Source of the DNA: Streblospio benedicti | Taxonomy: Eukaryota; Annelida; Polychaeta; Spionida; Spionidae | Reading direction: 5' to 3' | NCBI GenBank assembly: GCA_019095985.1 | Contig: CM032661.1 | Span: forward strand, 10,609,040-10,673,039 | Length of the DNA: 64,000 nucleotides | Shown: positions 39,081-51,659 of the stretch, piece by piece | Numbering within the stretch: the stretch's first letter is position 1 | Layout of the letters: every line of letters begins with the position of its first letter | Program-made: the position numbers and the translations under genes | The notes under the pieces: model-generated | Databases searched by the model: none | Told to the model about the DNA's origin: nothing | Seen by the model: the letters and a program-made list of their open reading frames with translations, nothing else

Positions 39081-39985
39081 ACCTCTACTTGCAGATAAAG
39101 TACCCATACATTATAAAACATCGAAAATGACGCGCTACTTTGTTATATCTTTGCCATGATCACGGAAACCGGTAAAACATCAAAGGTTCAGTGAAAATTA
39201 TTATATTACTTCTCATGCGACCAATTATTAACAGCCTGCAAATAAAGTACTTATTTAGGTGTGATAATGTAATACAGTGGTGGTAAGTGCAAAATGTCTG
39301 TTTAAAGGTTTAATACGTTCATAATGCCATATTTTAACATTTCTGAAAAGTGCAAAATTCCTAAATGCTCCAAATCGACCTGTTGCATACCTAACTTCTG
39401 CGCTCTTCCGTATCTGGATTAAGTTACGAATTTAATTGATATATCCACAAAGTAATGGTTGGTTATTTAAAAGTCATTAAATTAGATATGAATGATATGC
39501 TTTTGATGTAAAAGTGAATATTACGTTGAGAAAAAAATGAAGCTAAACCACTTCACAATTCATTAGCCGCTTTGCCAACCAAATACATGTATTGAACGTG
39601 TTGAAATTATCATTATATCATTGATTATATTGTGAGAACCCACCCCCCACCCCCACCCCCCCACACACACCTTTTTTTTTAGCTCAACACGGGTTTGCGG
39701 GATCGTTCAACTCGTACTGTGTTCTTTATAGACGTGGGGGCCTGATTCATGCCTTCCAGGCCGTTTCCTAAATCCGATTGACGGTCTCCCGGGACTTCGC
39801 ACGGATGCTGGCGGTAGTCTGCCTCACAGCGCAGATACCAGGCGTGGAATGTCCCAGGTCAGAAGACATTCGCACACTACGTATGTCCCGGTGCCTAGCC
39901 AGGCTTGAGATAAGATTTAAGGGTTATCATATGTCTGTGGGTACGATATGAGTTATATTAGTATCAGATCACCAATCGCTAACAC

Positions 39986-40091
39986 CGGCCATCCACATAA
40001 TCCGTGAATTTTACGTATGGTGTGAAATTTAGTGACCTCTACAGCGGGGAGTTTACGTCATGGTAAAATTCACAGATTGTGTGTATGGCCG
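39986..40091. mobile_element. Small foldback element
   Basis: CGGCCATCCACATAATCCGT at the left pairs, with a few mismatches, with CAGATTGTGTGTATGGCCG at the right; GAATTTTAC/GTAAAATTC continues the stem. It is 106 bp with no coding. Confidence 0.7.
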
Positions 40092-40094
40092 TGC

Positions 40095-40250
40095 GATTGA
40101 AGCTCCATGTAATAACCTCAGAAGCATTAGATCTACATTTCCACTTGGTTTGAATAGACCTATCCTGCTTTGATAGTATATTAGTATATTAGTTTGTTTC
40201 TCACAGTAAATTCGCAGTAATAATGCAGGGATAAGCCAAACGAAAAATAA
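40095..40250. repeat. Dispersed repeat family R3, copy 1
   Basis: Words such as CAGAAGCATTAGATCTACA and GTTTCTCACAGTAAATTCG parallel 48985-49115 (AAAAGCAGCAGATCTCCACG, GTTTCGCACAGTATATTCG). Diverged copies of an unrecognised family. Confidence 0.55.
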
Positions 40251-40744
40251 CGTATATGAAGAGGGCAGGTGACTTGACACGCACTCTGAACTATACTCGG
40301 AATGCTTCGGAGCTCAACAGAGTTGTTGTGAGAGTAGCGTAAACATACGAGGATTGCCGAATGACTTGACACGTACAATTGTGGGGTTGGGGTGAGATAT
40401 AGTTATTTATAGTTTTATAGTGCATACTCATCTATCCTGGTGTATAATACACAAACATATAACTTATTTAGTTAAACTACAGGATAGATAAACGAAAACT
40501 TGTAATAGTGTAAACAAAGTGAGTTCTGTAGTTGCTGGTCTTGACTGGTGGTAGCCCCTTGACGATCTATGTGGAAGAACTTGCCACGACGCCTGCAAAA
40601 TCTGTGGGGCGGCGGCACGAGTATCTCCAGGCCCAAGGCCCTCTAGAGATCTACCCTGCGTCCCCACGGCTATGTACACGCCGTGTACGAACCACTCTGT
40701 GGGTTTTATACCCGAGTGGACCCCCCGTACTTGATCAGAACCCT

Positions 40745-43700
40745 CGTACACTTCTCGTTGTGTATTAGGCTTAACCGTGAACAGCTGTCTAACCTTCAAT
40801 CAAGTCTAATGGGGGCAGAGTAGCTGGTGACACCCCGGGTTTCACGAAGGGCCTCCAACGGGGACTTCGCACCAGTGCACTGTTTCAGGCGTCCCCTACG
40901 CAGTGCAACACAGGGCCAGGACCACGTTGAGAGAGGCACCCATCGGGTTAACCTCCGTAGAATTGAGTAAAGAGGGCCTATTCCCGAGAGAATAGGTTGC
41001 CAGCCCTACCGCTTCCGACGAGCGCTAAAGGAGTACTGCCGCTATTCGGCTTAAAAACCAGTACCAGAGAGTACTGGCTCCCTAATCCTACTGTGGTCAT
41101 AATAAAGGACAACAAAGGTGTGTGTAAAGGGGACAGCTAAACCTAGTCCAGTGGAACTTCTATAACCAATTTTATACTATGCGACTCGGAATGCTCCAAT
41201 TCTCACGCACTGGAGACTACACGAAACGAGTTTTGTTACACACTCCCCCAGATTACATGGAACTGCCACACTCCGCTTTTAAGGGTATGAGATATTTACA
41301 TGCAATCTACTTACATTACAAAACATAAAAACAACAAAAAGTATCCAACAGCGCGGGTGGTCCTCGAACACGGCAACATCACAGAGACGACTCGACCCCG
41401 GCGCGGGCAATTCCGCTTGCTGACGAGACTGTAGAGCGCGCAACGTCCGTGCAGGCAAGTCTGCAGGATGAAACGGCTCTACAAACTTGGGGAGGGCAAC
41501 CACGGCTTTGCAGGTAAGTCTGCCAGTCGACGAGGCCATGCTGGAGGAGGAAGCTTGACTCGTCGCGCCCAAGGACTTGAACTGCAAAAGAAGAAACACT
41601 CCACCGTCCATCTGGTTTCTTGAATCATGAAAATAACAAAATATGGACACCGTTAGAAAAAGTGGCGAGTGGAGACGGGGACCCGCTTACATGGGAAAAT
41701 GGCCAAGTTACAATAAAAGGGCGGGGAGCCACCAGTTATGCGGTCGGACGTACCATGTAGAGTACATTAACTGGGGCTCTTCGGCCACACTAAAAACTGG
41801 GGTGGATTATCCTTGGACTCAAAAGCCCAGCTCCTACAGGCACGGTTGGCAACTAGACCGAAATCCTGTGAGGATAACCCTCATATTCATGGTTTCCCAT
41901 CCACCATGCTTTCGCTGCGCCGCGTCCAGCGTCGCTGGGAAGGTTCTTGTAAGACCAGCATGCCTGGTGGGCCACGTTAGCCCAGACCTGTCTGCGCCGC
42001 CTCACTGCATACCAGCATCTGGAGACTCTCTTCCGCTGTTTGCCTCGCGATCTCGAGATCGACCACGTCAATGGTCCTGTGGGGGAGCTCCTGCTCCAGC
42101 GGCGTCTTTGGGCCTCGCACCGCGTCCCGTTGTTCTAGGTGCAGGGATCGGGGAGGCGAGGAGCTGCTCGAGGTCATTGGTCTCCATCGAGGCAGCTCAG
42201 TCGTGCGACGGCGAATCCCCAACGGATTGGCTCGCGATGGGGGTCTTTGTCGGTCTGGCTGATGACTTCTTCGTGGCAACCCTTGTTCCAGCGGCAGAAG
42301 TCGTCGGGACTTCACACTCCATCCTAATGGCGTGAGCAGCAGCATCTTCCACTTCTTGGAGAGTCTCTAACATGACGTCAGAGTGGGACTCCATTTCTCG
42401 GGCGTCACAGAGCTCTTGTGGTGTTGACCCACTCCTCTGCAGGTCGCGCTCTTTCATCTTTTGGACGAGGTAAGTCATGCCCGCTGCCAGATCGCGCAGG
42501 CTGTCTGCATTCATGGTGCTCTGCAGGAACGTGCGGTCCATGTCACGGGTGCGACGCTCGGCGAGCTTATGTGCAGCCTCAGCTTCCTTCCGTGTGGTGA
42601 CGAGTCCTGCGGCGCCGCGGAAATTGCAGAGGACAGGGATGGGCGCATTGCTGGACCACTTGCGGTCCAGTTAGAAAGAGTGGCAGACACGGGCAGCTGC
42701 GGAAGAAGACCAGCTATGTACCCTACGCGGAAAACTCAGGAAGCTGGATCAAGACTTCAAAGAAGCTTGCACAGCATGGGGTAGCGAGCGAGTCGGACTC
42801 GTTGCCGACGAAAAAGCTACTCTTGGACCAGCGTATTGCCGGCTTGCAAGCAGAGGTCACCACAGCACGGCGAGAAGCAGCGGAGATGGAGGAGCGACTG
42901 ACCATCGTCAATGACGAGGTCACGCAACTTCGGTGTGAAGCGACCATCGTGATCCCGTTGGGCAAGCTCCGCATTCACCACACACCAAGCCGCGGCGAGG
43001 TGATGTGGTCCTCCACGGGGTCCTTGGACAACCATGAGAGTTTAGATCAAGCAGCGGTGGAGAATTCCTGGAAAGCAGTCTCATAGACATTGAAACGCCA
43101 GTATAGGGACTTCTTGCAGGCCTGGACAGCTGTTGAAGCGAGTGTGACAGAGGACGGGACGTTCGATCCCTACTCTGCCATGGATGCCTGTGCGAAGCAT
43201 GCTGTCGAAGCTATCAGCACAGCCACCCTCCAGGAAACCGCTACCAGATTGGTAGCGGTGGACACGGGACTGTGGCTCAAGAACTTCGCGACCTGAACAG
43301 CCGCTCGACTTCCCGTATGGAGGTCATTGAGTTGGAAGTAGCCACATATGCTGAAGTTTCCCGGCTACACCAGGAGATGGAAGCCATGAAGCAAGAGCTG
43401 TCCTTAACCAAGGAGTACGCTGAATGCCGTACGTTGGACATGGATGGCATGTGTCAGCACGAAGGGTTGAATTCCCACAGCCTACGCGACATGTCTTTAC
43501 AAGACATTGTTGCCGGATTTCAGGAGTATCGTCGCTTGCGAGTCAAGAGTCAAGCGATCCCGATGCTGCTCATGGATCTAGGGAACTCGAGCACCAGCTC
43601 GACAACCTGTGTGAAGTGGCGCAGCACATTCAAGCCACCTCTACCCCGGTAGATATGCGACCCGGTGACAGCACAGCCACAGCAGCGACAGCTTCCGCGA

Positions 43701-44725
43701 CCGCGACACCAGTCGGCTCGTCCCCGAGATGGAGAGCCCGAGCATCGCGACGCGACCGAGACACAGGCGCGGAGTTGCAGTCCCCAACACTGTCTGACCT
43801 TGACAGCGATCCGGGAACACAGACTATAGACATGCAGGTAGACCTCGCTTCCGTGGATGCTCTACTGGCTGAGACTCCACGTCCAGGCCGTCCACTCCAT
43901 AGGGAGTGGGGCGATCTGGGGAAGAAAATCGTTCAAGTGTTGCTCCTCTTCTCCTCGCGGGGAAGAGGTTCAGAACTGTAGAGCTGTGTATTGCAGGGGC
44001 GACCCTGTGATACCAGTTTGCTGCAAAGACGTCAGCCACAGTTTCTCGTGTACCGTGTCGGGTCAACAGACTTTAATGACGGTCGCAGGAAGTCGAGGAT
44101 CGGCCGAGCCCTGCGGAGTGCGGTCGCAGCAAGCCCAGCAACGCCGGACGCAGTAATGCAAAATCTTGATGGCTGGGACATCAAGGCAAGCAAGATCATC
44201 CTCGCGTGTAGGGGTGTCGGCACCCCGATCCTGTAGGTGTTGGGCTTGTCAGTTCGGATCCAAGGATGGTCCGACCTACAGTGGCCCTCCCCGATTCAGT
44301 CAAGTGCTAATTGACTCTACACGGTCGCCCCATAGGTCGCCCCTTGATAGGCTTTGTTGTTCACTATTATGGCCACTGTAGGATTAGGGAACAATACTCT
44401 CTTGTACTGGTTATGAGCCGAATAGCGGCAGTTCTCTCTTAGATGCTTGATGGGCAGCAAGTAGGGTTGTCGACCTATTCCTCGGAATAGGCCCACATTC
44501 ACTTGTTCTTCCAAGGTTGGCCGGTGGCCTTCCTTCCTCTCATGGTCTAAGTCCCGCATGGCTTTGCGTAGGAGACGCCTGAAGCACTGCGTGTCAGCAC
44601 TGGTGCGAAGTCCTCCTCGTACGGAGGCCTCTCGTGAAACCCAGTGGTGAACACCATCTTGGCAGTGGGTGACCGGAACCCAGGCCATGGCGTACGTGGA
44701 GAGCATTAGTACACAACGAGGAGTC
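40745..44725. mobile_element. 4-kb GC-rich element D with long diverged inverted ends, unclassified
   Basis: The left arm (40745-41120) and right arm (44345-44725) are inverted copies, perhaps 70-75 percent alike. Shared words include TGCCGCTATTCGGCT, CCCTAATCCTAC and GGGCCTATTCC. The interior is GC-rich, unlike its surroundings, and holds charged, coiled-coil-like segments on the plus strand (for example around 42802-42960 and 43272-43420) but no catalytic domain I recognise. It is broken in many places and looks old. Candidates are a DNA transposon with long inverted ends or a larger virus-like element; I cannot decide between them. Confidence 0.55.
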
Positions 44726-44849
44726 ATCTAGAGAACCGGGGCCGTGCGTGGGCGTTGCCCGCCACGTCACCCCAGGTACGACGCTGTCAAGTGGAAGGCG
44801 GTGATCGGACAACGCCGGCAGTAGCGTATATAGCCACTTTCTTCACTCA

Positions 44850-44945
44850 TCTAACAAAATAGATGGCTATAAAAATGTCATGGGATCATTCAAATCACCT
44901 GGATATGCAACCCATTTGACATTATCAGGACGGGAAGATTCGAAT
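44850..44945 (+). repeat. Dispersed repeat family R1, copy 3 (partial)
   Basis: ATGTCATGGGATCATTCAAA followed by TCACCTGGATATGCAACCCA matches the second half of the copies at 2088-2270 and 27470-27640. The first half is absent. Confidence 0.75.
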
Positions 44946-45304
44946 CGGCACTCTGCAAGTAGACTATTAGTGTATTCATGTCCGTTTTTAAACTTGGCTT
45001 ATTTATGATTATCTGTTCATCAACTGCATTATATATTAGAAACATTGCGTATTTGGGACATTGGTTGATAAATAAAGAACGCAGTTCCCTCCCCATATGA
45101 CTGTTGTGTATCGGACTCATCTGCGGGCGCAGCAGACTCGACGTTTCCACCAGTACATATATGTAAGGGCAGTATCAAAATGTAAGAGTCTATTTTAAGA
45201 AACAATGGGACTGAATCATTTTTGTAGCGTTTTTCTCGCAGATGTTTTGTTCATTTTAGAATTATTGATTTTTCATAGAGCACTGTGTTTTTGCGGCTGT
45301 GGCC

Positions 45305-45505
45305 TCCGAGTGGCTTGGGTTTGAGGCAAAAACACAAGTTATAAATCTGGTCAAAGCTGATGAAATACAATTCTTAATAAAATGCGAGTATCACATGTAT
45401 ATGAAAACTAGAGAAGTATGCGAACAATTCGTTGTGTGTCACGATACATAATTATGAACATAGAGCACAATAATACCATCTTCAAAATGACTTTGTGACT
45501 GGTAT
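45305..45505 (+). repeat. Dispersed repeat family R2, copy 2
   Basis: Parallel to 17341-17525 over its whole length, with GAAAACTAGAGAAGTATGCG shared exactly. Confidence 0.75.
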
Positions 45506-45754
45506 ATTTTGTAGGTCCATGTTGCGCGCGCCGATCTCGTCTGACGTCACTTGAAATTGGTCAATTATACTGTGTATGATACTGAGATATCCATATTTAG
45601 ATCAAAATTACCTTAAATATTTCTAGATGCACACATTATTTACTTATGAAAATGAAAGTATGTCACACAAAACCAGCCACAGATTGTATGACGTCATAGG
45701 GCTTTTCCAAGGTCATCTGGGATCACATCATTACGTATATTATGTTAATGCTTC

Positions 45755-45840
45755 CATGGCCGAGTGGATAGGGAGTTGGACTCGTGACCAGAAGGTCGTG
45801 GGTTCGATTCCGGTCAGGTCTGGTGGTAAGTGTTGAGCTA
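45755..45840 (+). mobile_element. tRNA-derived SINE head (best preserved)
   Basis: TGGCCGAGTGGATAGGGAGT is a good A-box region and GTGGGTTCGATTCCGGT a good B box, with an anticodon-arm-like middle. The 5' and 3' ends do not form an acceptor stem and no CCA-proximal structure fits, so this is a SINE head rather than a tRNA gene. Other copies lie at 8-9 kb and at 50 kb. Confidence 0.75.
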
Positions 45841-46319
45841 ACTTACCTCTAACAGTTTGCACACTGCTCCGCGATACCTACACGTTAAATAGGTACAGGT
45901 CCCACATGTGGGTAATAAGCACGTGTGCGCAATAGCAGCAATGGCGCATGCAGCCAGTGTTGTATGCTCCCCAGGGAGTTGAGAAAGATATATGTAGTGT
46001 GAAAATGATACCACTGACCTGGTGTAGATGTAAAATCGCTAGAAAACAGCATGAGATGTTCATTGAGACTATAAACCAATACATTTACATTTACTTTAGT
46101 GAAATAAGGCTAGGGCTAGAGAACTTACATGATGTGCCCCTAGTTTTGCTGGGTGGTTATACAATGATACATATACAGTGTATTTTAATTCACAACTAAC
46201 AAAATATAGCACCTTTCAGTACAGAAATATCACGTCAAAACGGCCACTTTCCCGTGCATTTATATGGTAACGTGTCTTTCTATCACCTCACGGGGGTGAA
46301 ATCACGTGACTTATGACGC

Positions 46320-46332
46320 AGAAGGGGGGGGG
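46320..46332. repeat. G homopolymer
   Basis: A run of G interrupted once by the preceding AAG. Noted because similar G/C runs occur near 330, 48560, 54918, 56190, 56425 and 60760. Confidence 0.9.
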
Positions 46333-46564
46333 GGTCCTTGAGATATTCATTATAATGCAATGTAATGTTTACATTATTGACAATGATGAGACCAGCATTA
46401 AAAAAATATACAGTTACTACAAGGACAAAAAAGTGTCAATGTGGCGTCAGCCCTCACGCAGACATAACAAGAAAAACACTATCGCGATGCTTCAACAAAT
46501 CACAAACGATGGTGTAATGCAGCAAAAGCTAAACGTCTGCTCACGCATCTTGTTATTGATCTAA

Positions 46565-47000
46565 GCGGTGCGTAATACGATAAAAGGAGGCGTAATTAAT
46601 TGCGTTAAGCGCGCGTTGATCTCGGCCGCCGCCGGCCGCCGCCCCCACCCCTCTCCGCCTAACAGCTCCGCGTCCATTTACACAATTGAATTAGCGACTC
46701 ACACAATTAGATTAGCGTCAGTGGGACTATTATGAGTTTTAGAATGAATGTATGACGGATTGTGACGAGGCGGCGGCGGTGATGGAGAGCGCCTCACCCC
46801 CTCGCCCGCCGCCGCCGCCGCCATCACTCAGCACGACTCGCGTGCAATCAGCATCAGCCTGCACGAGACAGCGGCGGCGGCGGCGGCGTCAGTGTCAGGG
46901 AGCGCGGCGGCAGTAACATTATGATGTATTGCTGCCCCCAATAAGGCGCTCAGCGCCGGAAATCCCCATCTTCGACATGCTGCTCCACTAAATTGAAACA
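46565..47000. promoter_or_regulatory. Candidate conserved enhancer 2
   Basis: A GC-rich, non-repetitive block with homeodomain-type sites: GGCGTAATTAATTGCG and a near-duplicate pair ACACAATTGAATTAGCG (46680) and ACACAATTAGATTAGCG (46702), 22 bases apart. Runs of CGG/CCG flank them. No open frame has family similarity. The duplicated site pair suggests binding-site multiplication within an enhancer. Inference only. Confidence 0.5.
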
Positions 47001-47019
47001 ACAAATTGGATAGCTTCTT

Positions 47020-47620
47020 GTCTCATCCATCTCGCCGCTGACGCCGAATTGAACCTCTTACGCGGGTTAATATCCCTAATATCTTTAGCCGCGCTCTCTC
47101 TCTAAGTGAAAAGAAAAGTTGTCGTGCAGTGAGTGACAGCTCCGTTCCGCTCTCAGCTTCACCAAGCGCGCGTTTATTTCCCCTACTATTGCGCGCGCTA
47201 CACACCATTCTGTGCAGTGAATGTGCTGAAAATTATGAGCAGACGTATTTGCGTGTTGTAAGGCGGCGGCGATGGCCGGTTCCGGCCTGCCAATTAACAT
47301 TTGTTGTGTGCGCCAGCGAGGGCAGGTGCCCCGGGTCTACGGCGGAAACACAGAAATATGTCCCCCTTAAAATGACAGTGCGAAAAGGATCCTTTTCCTT
47401 AAAAGTTTCCGTTTTCTCTGCCATTCATAACTAGAGACGGCGGTGATAATAATGTTTATTTCCCCTACTATTGCTCATGACGGCCGCTGGAGCAGTGTCA
47501 ATAGTCTACAGACCATTATTGGGAAGATGATTAAGAGCAAACACGGCCAATCTATTAACCCTATTACCATGTCCGACCAGGGTTTGCCGTACTATAGTGA
47601 TTGATCCTGTACTGGCTTCA
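47020..47620. promoter_or_regulatory. Candidate conserved enhancer 3
   Basis: Continues the previous block after a short gap, with mixed AT/GC and no transposon signs. The 21-base phrase beginning GTTTATTTCCCCTACTATTG occurs twice (47172-47192 and 47454-47474), exact. TTAATATCCC, GCCAATTAAC and CTATTAACCCTATTA are further homeodomain-like sites. The forkhead-like GTTTATTT opens each repeat. No coding evidence. Confidence 0.5.
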
Positions 47621-49260
47621 CTATGGAGTGAGACGTTGCCATTGGTAGGATGGGCTTTGTTACAACGCCTTTTGATCTGTGGATGACTGGATGTGGATTT
47701 TGTTATTAATTATAGGCGCGGGTGCTTGCTTACTCTGTTGATGTGGTAAGAAATAGAGATACACAATGTTCGTGCAAGATACGGAATGTTCCCATGCCAA
47801 AATGAGTTTTTGTTTACCTTCACAGAACAGCAAAATATTAGCTAGATCAAAAGTGCTCATAGAGCACATCGTCGCTAGAACAAACATTGACTCATGGGCA
47901 ATAAAGATGTTTACTTTAGCGATGTTTGCTTTGCTACAAAGCACGTCAAAGTCTTACATGTATTACATTGTCACAAATTGCACCTTAACCTATAGGGTGT
48001 AACCTTTTAATGAAGTGGGTGGTTACATTAATATCACAAGTACTGATATTTGACATTTTCTGGTGGTCCAATGTCTTATTGTATGTGTAAATACAACCAT
48101 AGTTCTATGTGTGCACAACAATCCACACACAAAATCCCCTTCAGTTGAATGCAGATGTCATGAAGCATAGCAGTTTATAGTACTAGTGTGACATTGGATT
48201 GCAACTGCTTTCTGAACATGGCTCAGATAGATATCTATTGCCTTTGATTCAAAGTTATTCTAGTAATGTTGTGCTTTCTGAGCACTTTTAATCTGATAAA
48301 AAAAACCATTGTACCAAATTTGATCGTCGAGCTTCAAACTGTATTGAAACAATTGGTTTAAATTGGCTCTCTGATAAGCCAATGTTAATATAAATTGAAC
48401 ATATGATTTTCACCAAGCATATATGCAAATTTTAACATGTTTGAACATTTTTTTTGTCATTATCAACGCTGTTGCATGTTGCAGAAAATGTTGAAAATGG
48501 ACCAAAATGGCCCTGTGGAAATCGGTTCAACTGGACCGACGCAATTATCATTTAGGTAGCCCCCCCCCCTCCCCCATATTATCTAAGATTTTATCACCTT
48601 AAAAAAAAACTGGTTAGTCGTTTGGATGTCTTGGGTGTTTACTTGTAAGCAGGGCATATTCATGTGGTGGGCCGGACGAATAGGTGCGTACACGCGTCGG
48701 ACAAATACGAACTCACCTATTCAAAGTCTTGTGAGTAGTGTGTACAAAATCAATATTATAATCTTTAAATGTGTAAATATAAAGTGCCAACTCTCAGTAC
48801 AGATTAGGCATAACTGTTACATGTTTTTACACAATCTGTCACCAATAAAGCATGGTGTCCAAAACACAAATTTAAATTTTCGCAGCGAGTAGATCATGAT
48901 AACCCGACTGAAGCTGCAATCACTGGGACTCTTGCACCTGCATGCTGAATTTTGACTTCTGTAGACTCTTGATTCACACCTCTCCATCGTTATAAAGCCA
49001 AAAGCAGCAGATCTCCACGTGATTTGAGTAGTACCATGATGCTGTGATAACAATAATATGTTTCGCACAGTATATTCGTACATATATTGCAGCGATAAGC
49101 CGATCAGACGCTCCATTGCACTTGGTGCACGCACACCACCACAAGGTCTGGCTGGTCGAAACTAACAATATTTACGAAAGCGCCATAAAGCGTTGGACAT
49201 TTTTGGCTTTTTGCTATTCTTTACCGGGTTTACTGTTACGCTCATTTTGAATGCACCTAA
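47621..49260. other. Intergenic sequence with a partial dispersed repeat
   Basis: The only recognisable item is family R3, copy 2, at about 48985-49115. Otherwise it is AT-rich with a C homopolymer near 48562. Confidence 0.4.
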
Positions 49261-49267
49261 ATCATTA

Positions 49268-50025
49268 GGGCGCAGACCACCAAATCAATGCAAAATCAGC
49301 AAAAATTCGGTCCGAAAATGCCGGTGCTGATCAGTGTGCTGGATGATCTTATGTTATTGAAACAGTAGGCATGGTTCTGGGGAGGTGGATAAGCACATGG
49401 GATTTTTCTCATCAGCATCTGGAAATTAAATATTTTACTGAAGAAAATGATATTTTTCGCCAACGCTCAAAGTTAATAAAGTAGAGAGGGCCTAGTTATT
49501 AAGTGTTTATAGATCTTACAATTGGTCATTTGTTTGATGATCTGAGACTCTATGATTGCAACCGTAAGTGGAAACAATCTGGAGAGAATAGGGGTAAGAT
49601 CACTTAAGAAATGCCCAATTGTAAGATCTATAACCAAAATATAATAACTAGACCCCTCTGCTTTGCTTAGCTTTGAGTGTTGGCAAAGAAAACTTATTTT
49701 CTTCGGTAGAATATTCAATTTCCAGCTACCGAGGAGAAAAATCATACGTGCATAACCACCTTCTGGCAGCCATTGATGAACCCTACCCCCTGAAATCCTC
49801 TCTAGTCTAGGTCACTTCTATATTTATGCATGACTCGCTAACAACTGACCGTGTACAAAAATATTGAACTAATTTTAAATAAAATAACAGGTTTGACACC
49901 TATTTAGTCTCACCTACATTGTTTAACCATTTAACCATTCACAAAAAAACAGAACCACGTCTACTTTTTAAATAACATGGCCATCAATATTTGGCTGATT
50001 TTTCATTGATTTGGTGGTCTGCGCC
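49268..50025. mobile_element. TIR element with TA target duplication (family M1)
   Basis: The left end GGGCGCAGACCACCAAATCA and the right end TGATTTGGTGGTCTGCGCC are inverse, and TA lies outside each. A nested inverted repeat inside pairs about 49430-49520 with about 49610-49730 (TGTAAGATCTATAA, GCCAACACTCAA-type words). It is 758 bp with no transposase. Another member lies at 51846-52053. Confidence 0.8.
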
Positions 50026-50041
50026 TAGCTAATAACGAATA

Positions 50042-50507
50042 TGTATTCAATACTACTCTCACTGTTCTGGCAAGCAAGCTCCTGCCACTGTATTGATATA
50101 GCTGAAGACACAGCTACCATTTGACTATATCAAGTGGCCTTGACGGGACTCGAACTCACAACCCAAAGGTTGTGAGACCAGAATGATACCATCATCCCAA
50201 GCAGAGGGCTGTTAAAAGGTTACTCAGACTAACTATTGTCTCTGTAACCCCCAGCCTACATACTTGGTCAGTTATCATCTCAACCCAGAGGTCGTGGGTT
50301 CGAATCCCACATTAGGACGGAATTTTTTGGGAGGTCTAATGTTTCAGCCGTGTTAAGGTCTGTGATTATATGAACAACTGTATATATATTTTCCCCAAGT
50401 TACAATACAGTGGTAGGAGCTTGCTTGTCAGAACGGTGAGAGTAGAATAATTGCATTCACAAGAAATCTTGGGGAAATATATATATATTCCGTTGTTCAT
50501 ATAATAT
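50042..50507. mobile_element. Foldback element enclosing two divergent SINE heads
   Basis: 50042-50098 and 50404-50460 are reverse complements (ACTCTCACTGTTCTGGCAAG at the left). Between them are a minus-strand tRNA-like head at 50140-50210 (B box GTGAGTTCGAGTCCCGTC) and a plus-strand head at 50270-50325 (B box GTGGGTTCGAATCCCAC). A hairpin ending in TATATATTTTCCCCAAG/CTTGGGGAAATATATA spans about 50371-50507. The divergent head pair resembles 8745-9045. Confidence 0.65.
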
Positions 50508-50581
50508 TCATTCACATTATATTTTGCTCAAATACATATTAATGATTTGTAAAGAGATTCATTGGATTTCTTTATTCTACC

Positions 50582-50873
50582 AACAAGTAACACTAATTTT
50601 GTGATAAATCCTTAAAAAACTTACTATATTGTCTTAATATTTTCGGACATTTTCAATGTCCATCGTCTGAGACTTTTCTGTCACCAGGTGGCAGCACCGC
50701 GCGCGCCCTCGACCACCCCCCAACAACAAACACTTGACTGACTTCAACTTCTGTCACGTGCTGCCACCTGGTGACATAAAAGTCTCAGACGATGGACATT
50801 GAAAATGTCCGAAAATATTAAGACAATATAGTAAGTTTTTTAAGGATTTATCACAAAATTAGTGTTACTTGTT
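50582..50873. mobile_element. MITE with 116-bp near-perfect inverted repeats
   Basis: Arms 50582-50697 and 50758-50873 are reverse complements with a single evident mismatch (CTTTTCTGTC against CTTTTATGTC). The ends read AACAAGTAACACTAATTTTG. A 60-bp CpG- and C-rich spacer lies between. No coding. The high arm identity suggests recent origin. Confidence 0.88.
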
Positions 50874-51659
50874 CATATTAATTATGTTTCCAACAAGTCC
50901 AAGTTATGTCATGCTGAGCAAATTTTGATTTCTTTGCATATTCAAGCATTTAAAACTTATAGGTTAACAAAATACGCAATAAGTTCTGTAGCATGTCTTC
51001 TGTTTAAAATCAGACTTTTTGTAGTTTAATGCTTCAACGTTACAAGCAATGCTAGTTTAGTAGATAACTTTAAATAGCAGCACCAGAAAATGGTAGAAGA
51101 TTCATTTTGCTCTAACAGCAGCAGCTCTTTCAGAAAAAATATTTTTCAAGTGTCTGTCAACCAAATCTATACGTTCTAGGCCACGTGGAACAATGGTTTA
51201 TATATTGTATGTTAATATTGTTTACTGTATGCTATGAACACTGTGAAAAGGCAAAGTTTTATAAGGATATATAAACATTGTCTTGCCTGGAGCCCTACAA
51301 AGATACTACAGGAGACATATTTGCACTGGGGCCCAACATCATCAAAATGCCATTTTCCTTGTATCATAGCTTTACTTTTGATAGACCTATCAGGGTTTTT
51401 GCTGGATTGTGCAATGCGATTCGACACAGACGACAGATAAGAATATAAAAAACAAATACAGCTGCTATAACATTGCCACCGGTGGCGCACAAACATGGCT
51501 TCAAAGCAAAAATTAGCAAAATTTGGATACAAGTAAAACTTTCATTTTCGTTTTCAATGAAAGGGACGTATGTTTCAAGGAAAATAGCAAACATTTTGGT
51601 CAAAAATCGCTTAATTTGACAAAATAATTAATTTACTGGGCATTAAATACCACTTATCT

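Noticed and set aside
41643-42335. 230-residue plus-strand open frame as a host gene
   Set aside because: It lies inside GC-rich element D, overlaps other long frames on both strands, and shows no recognisable domain.
45755-45840. Functional tRNA gene
   Set aside because: A and B boxes are good but the acceptor stem does not pair; several similar heads in the window indicate a SINE.
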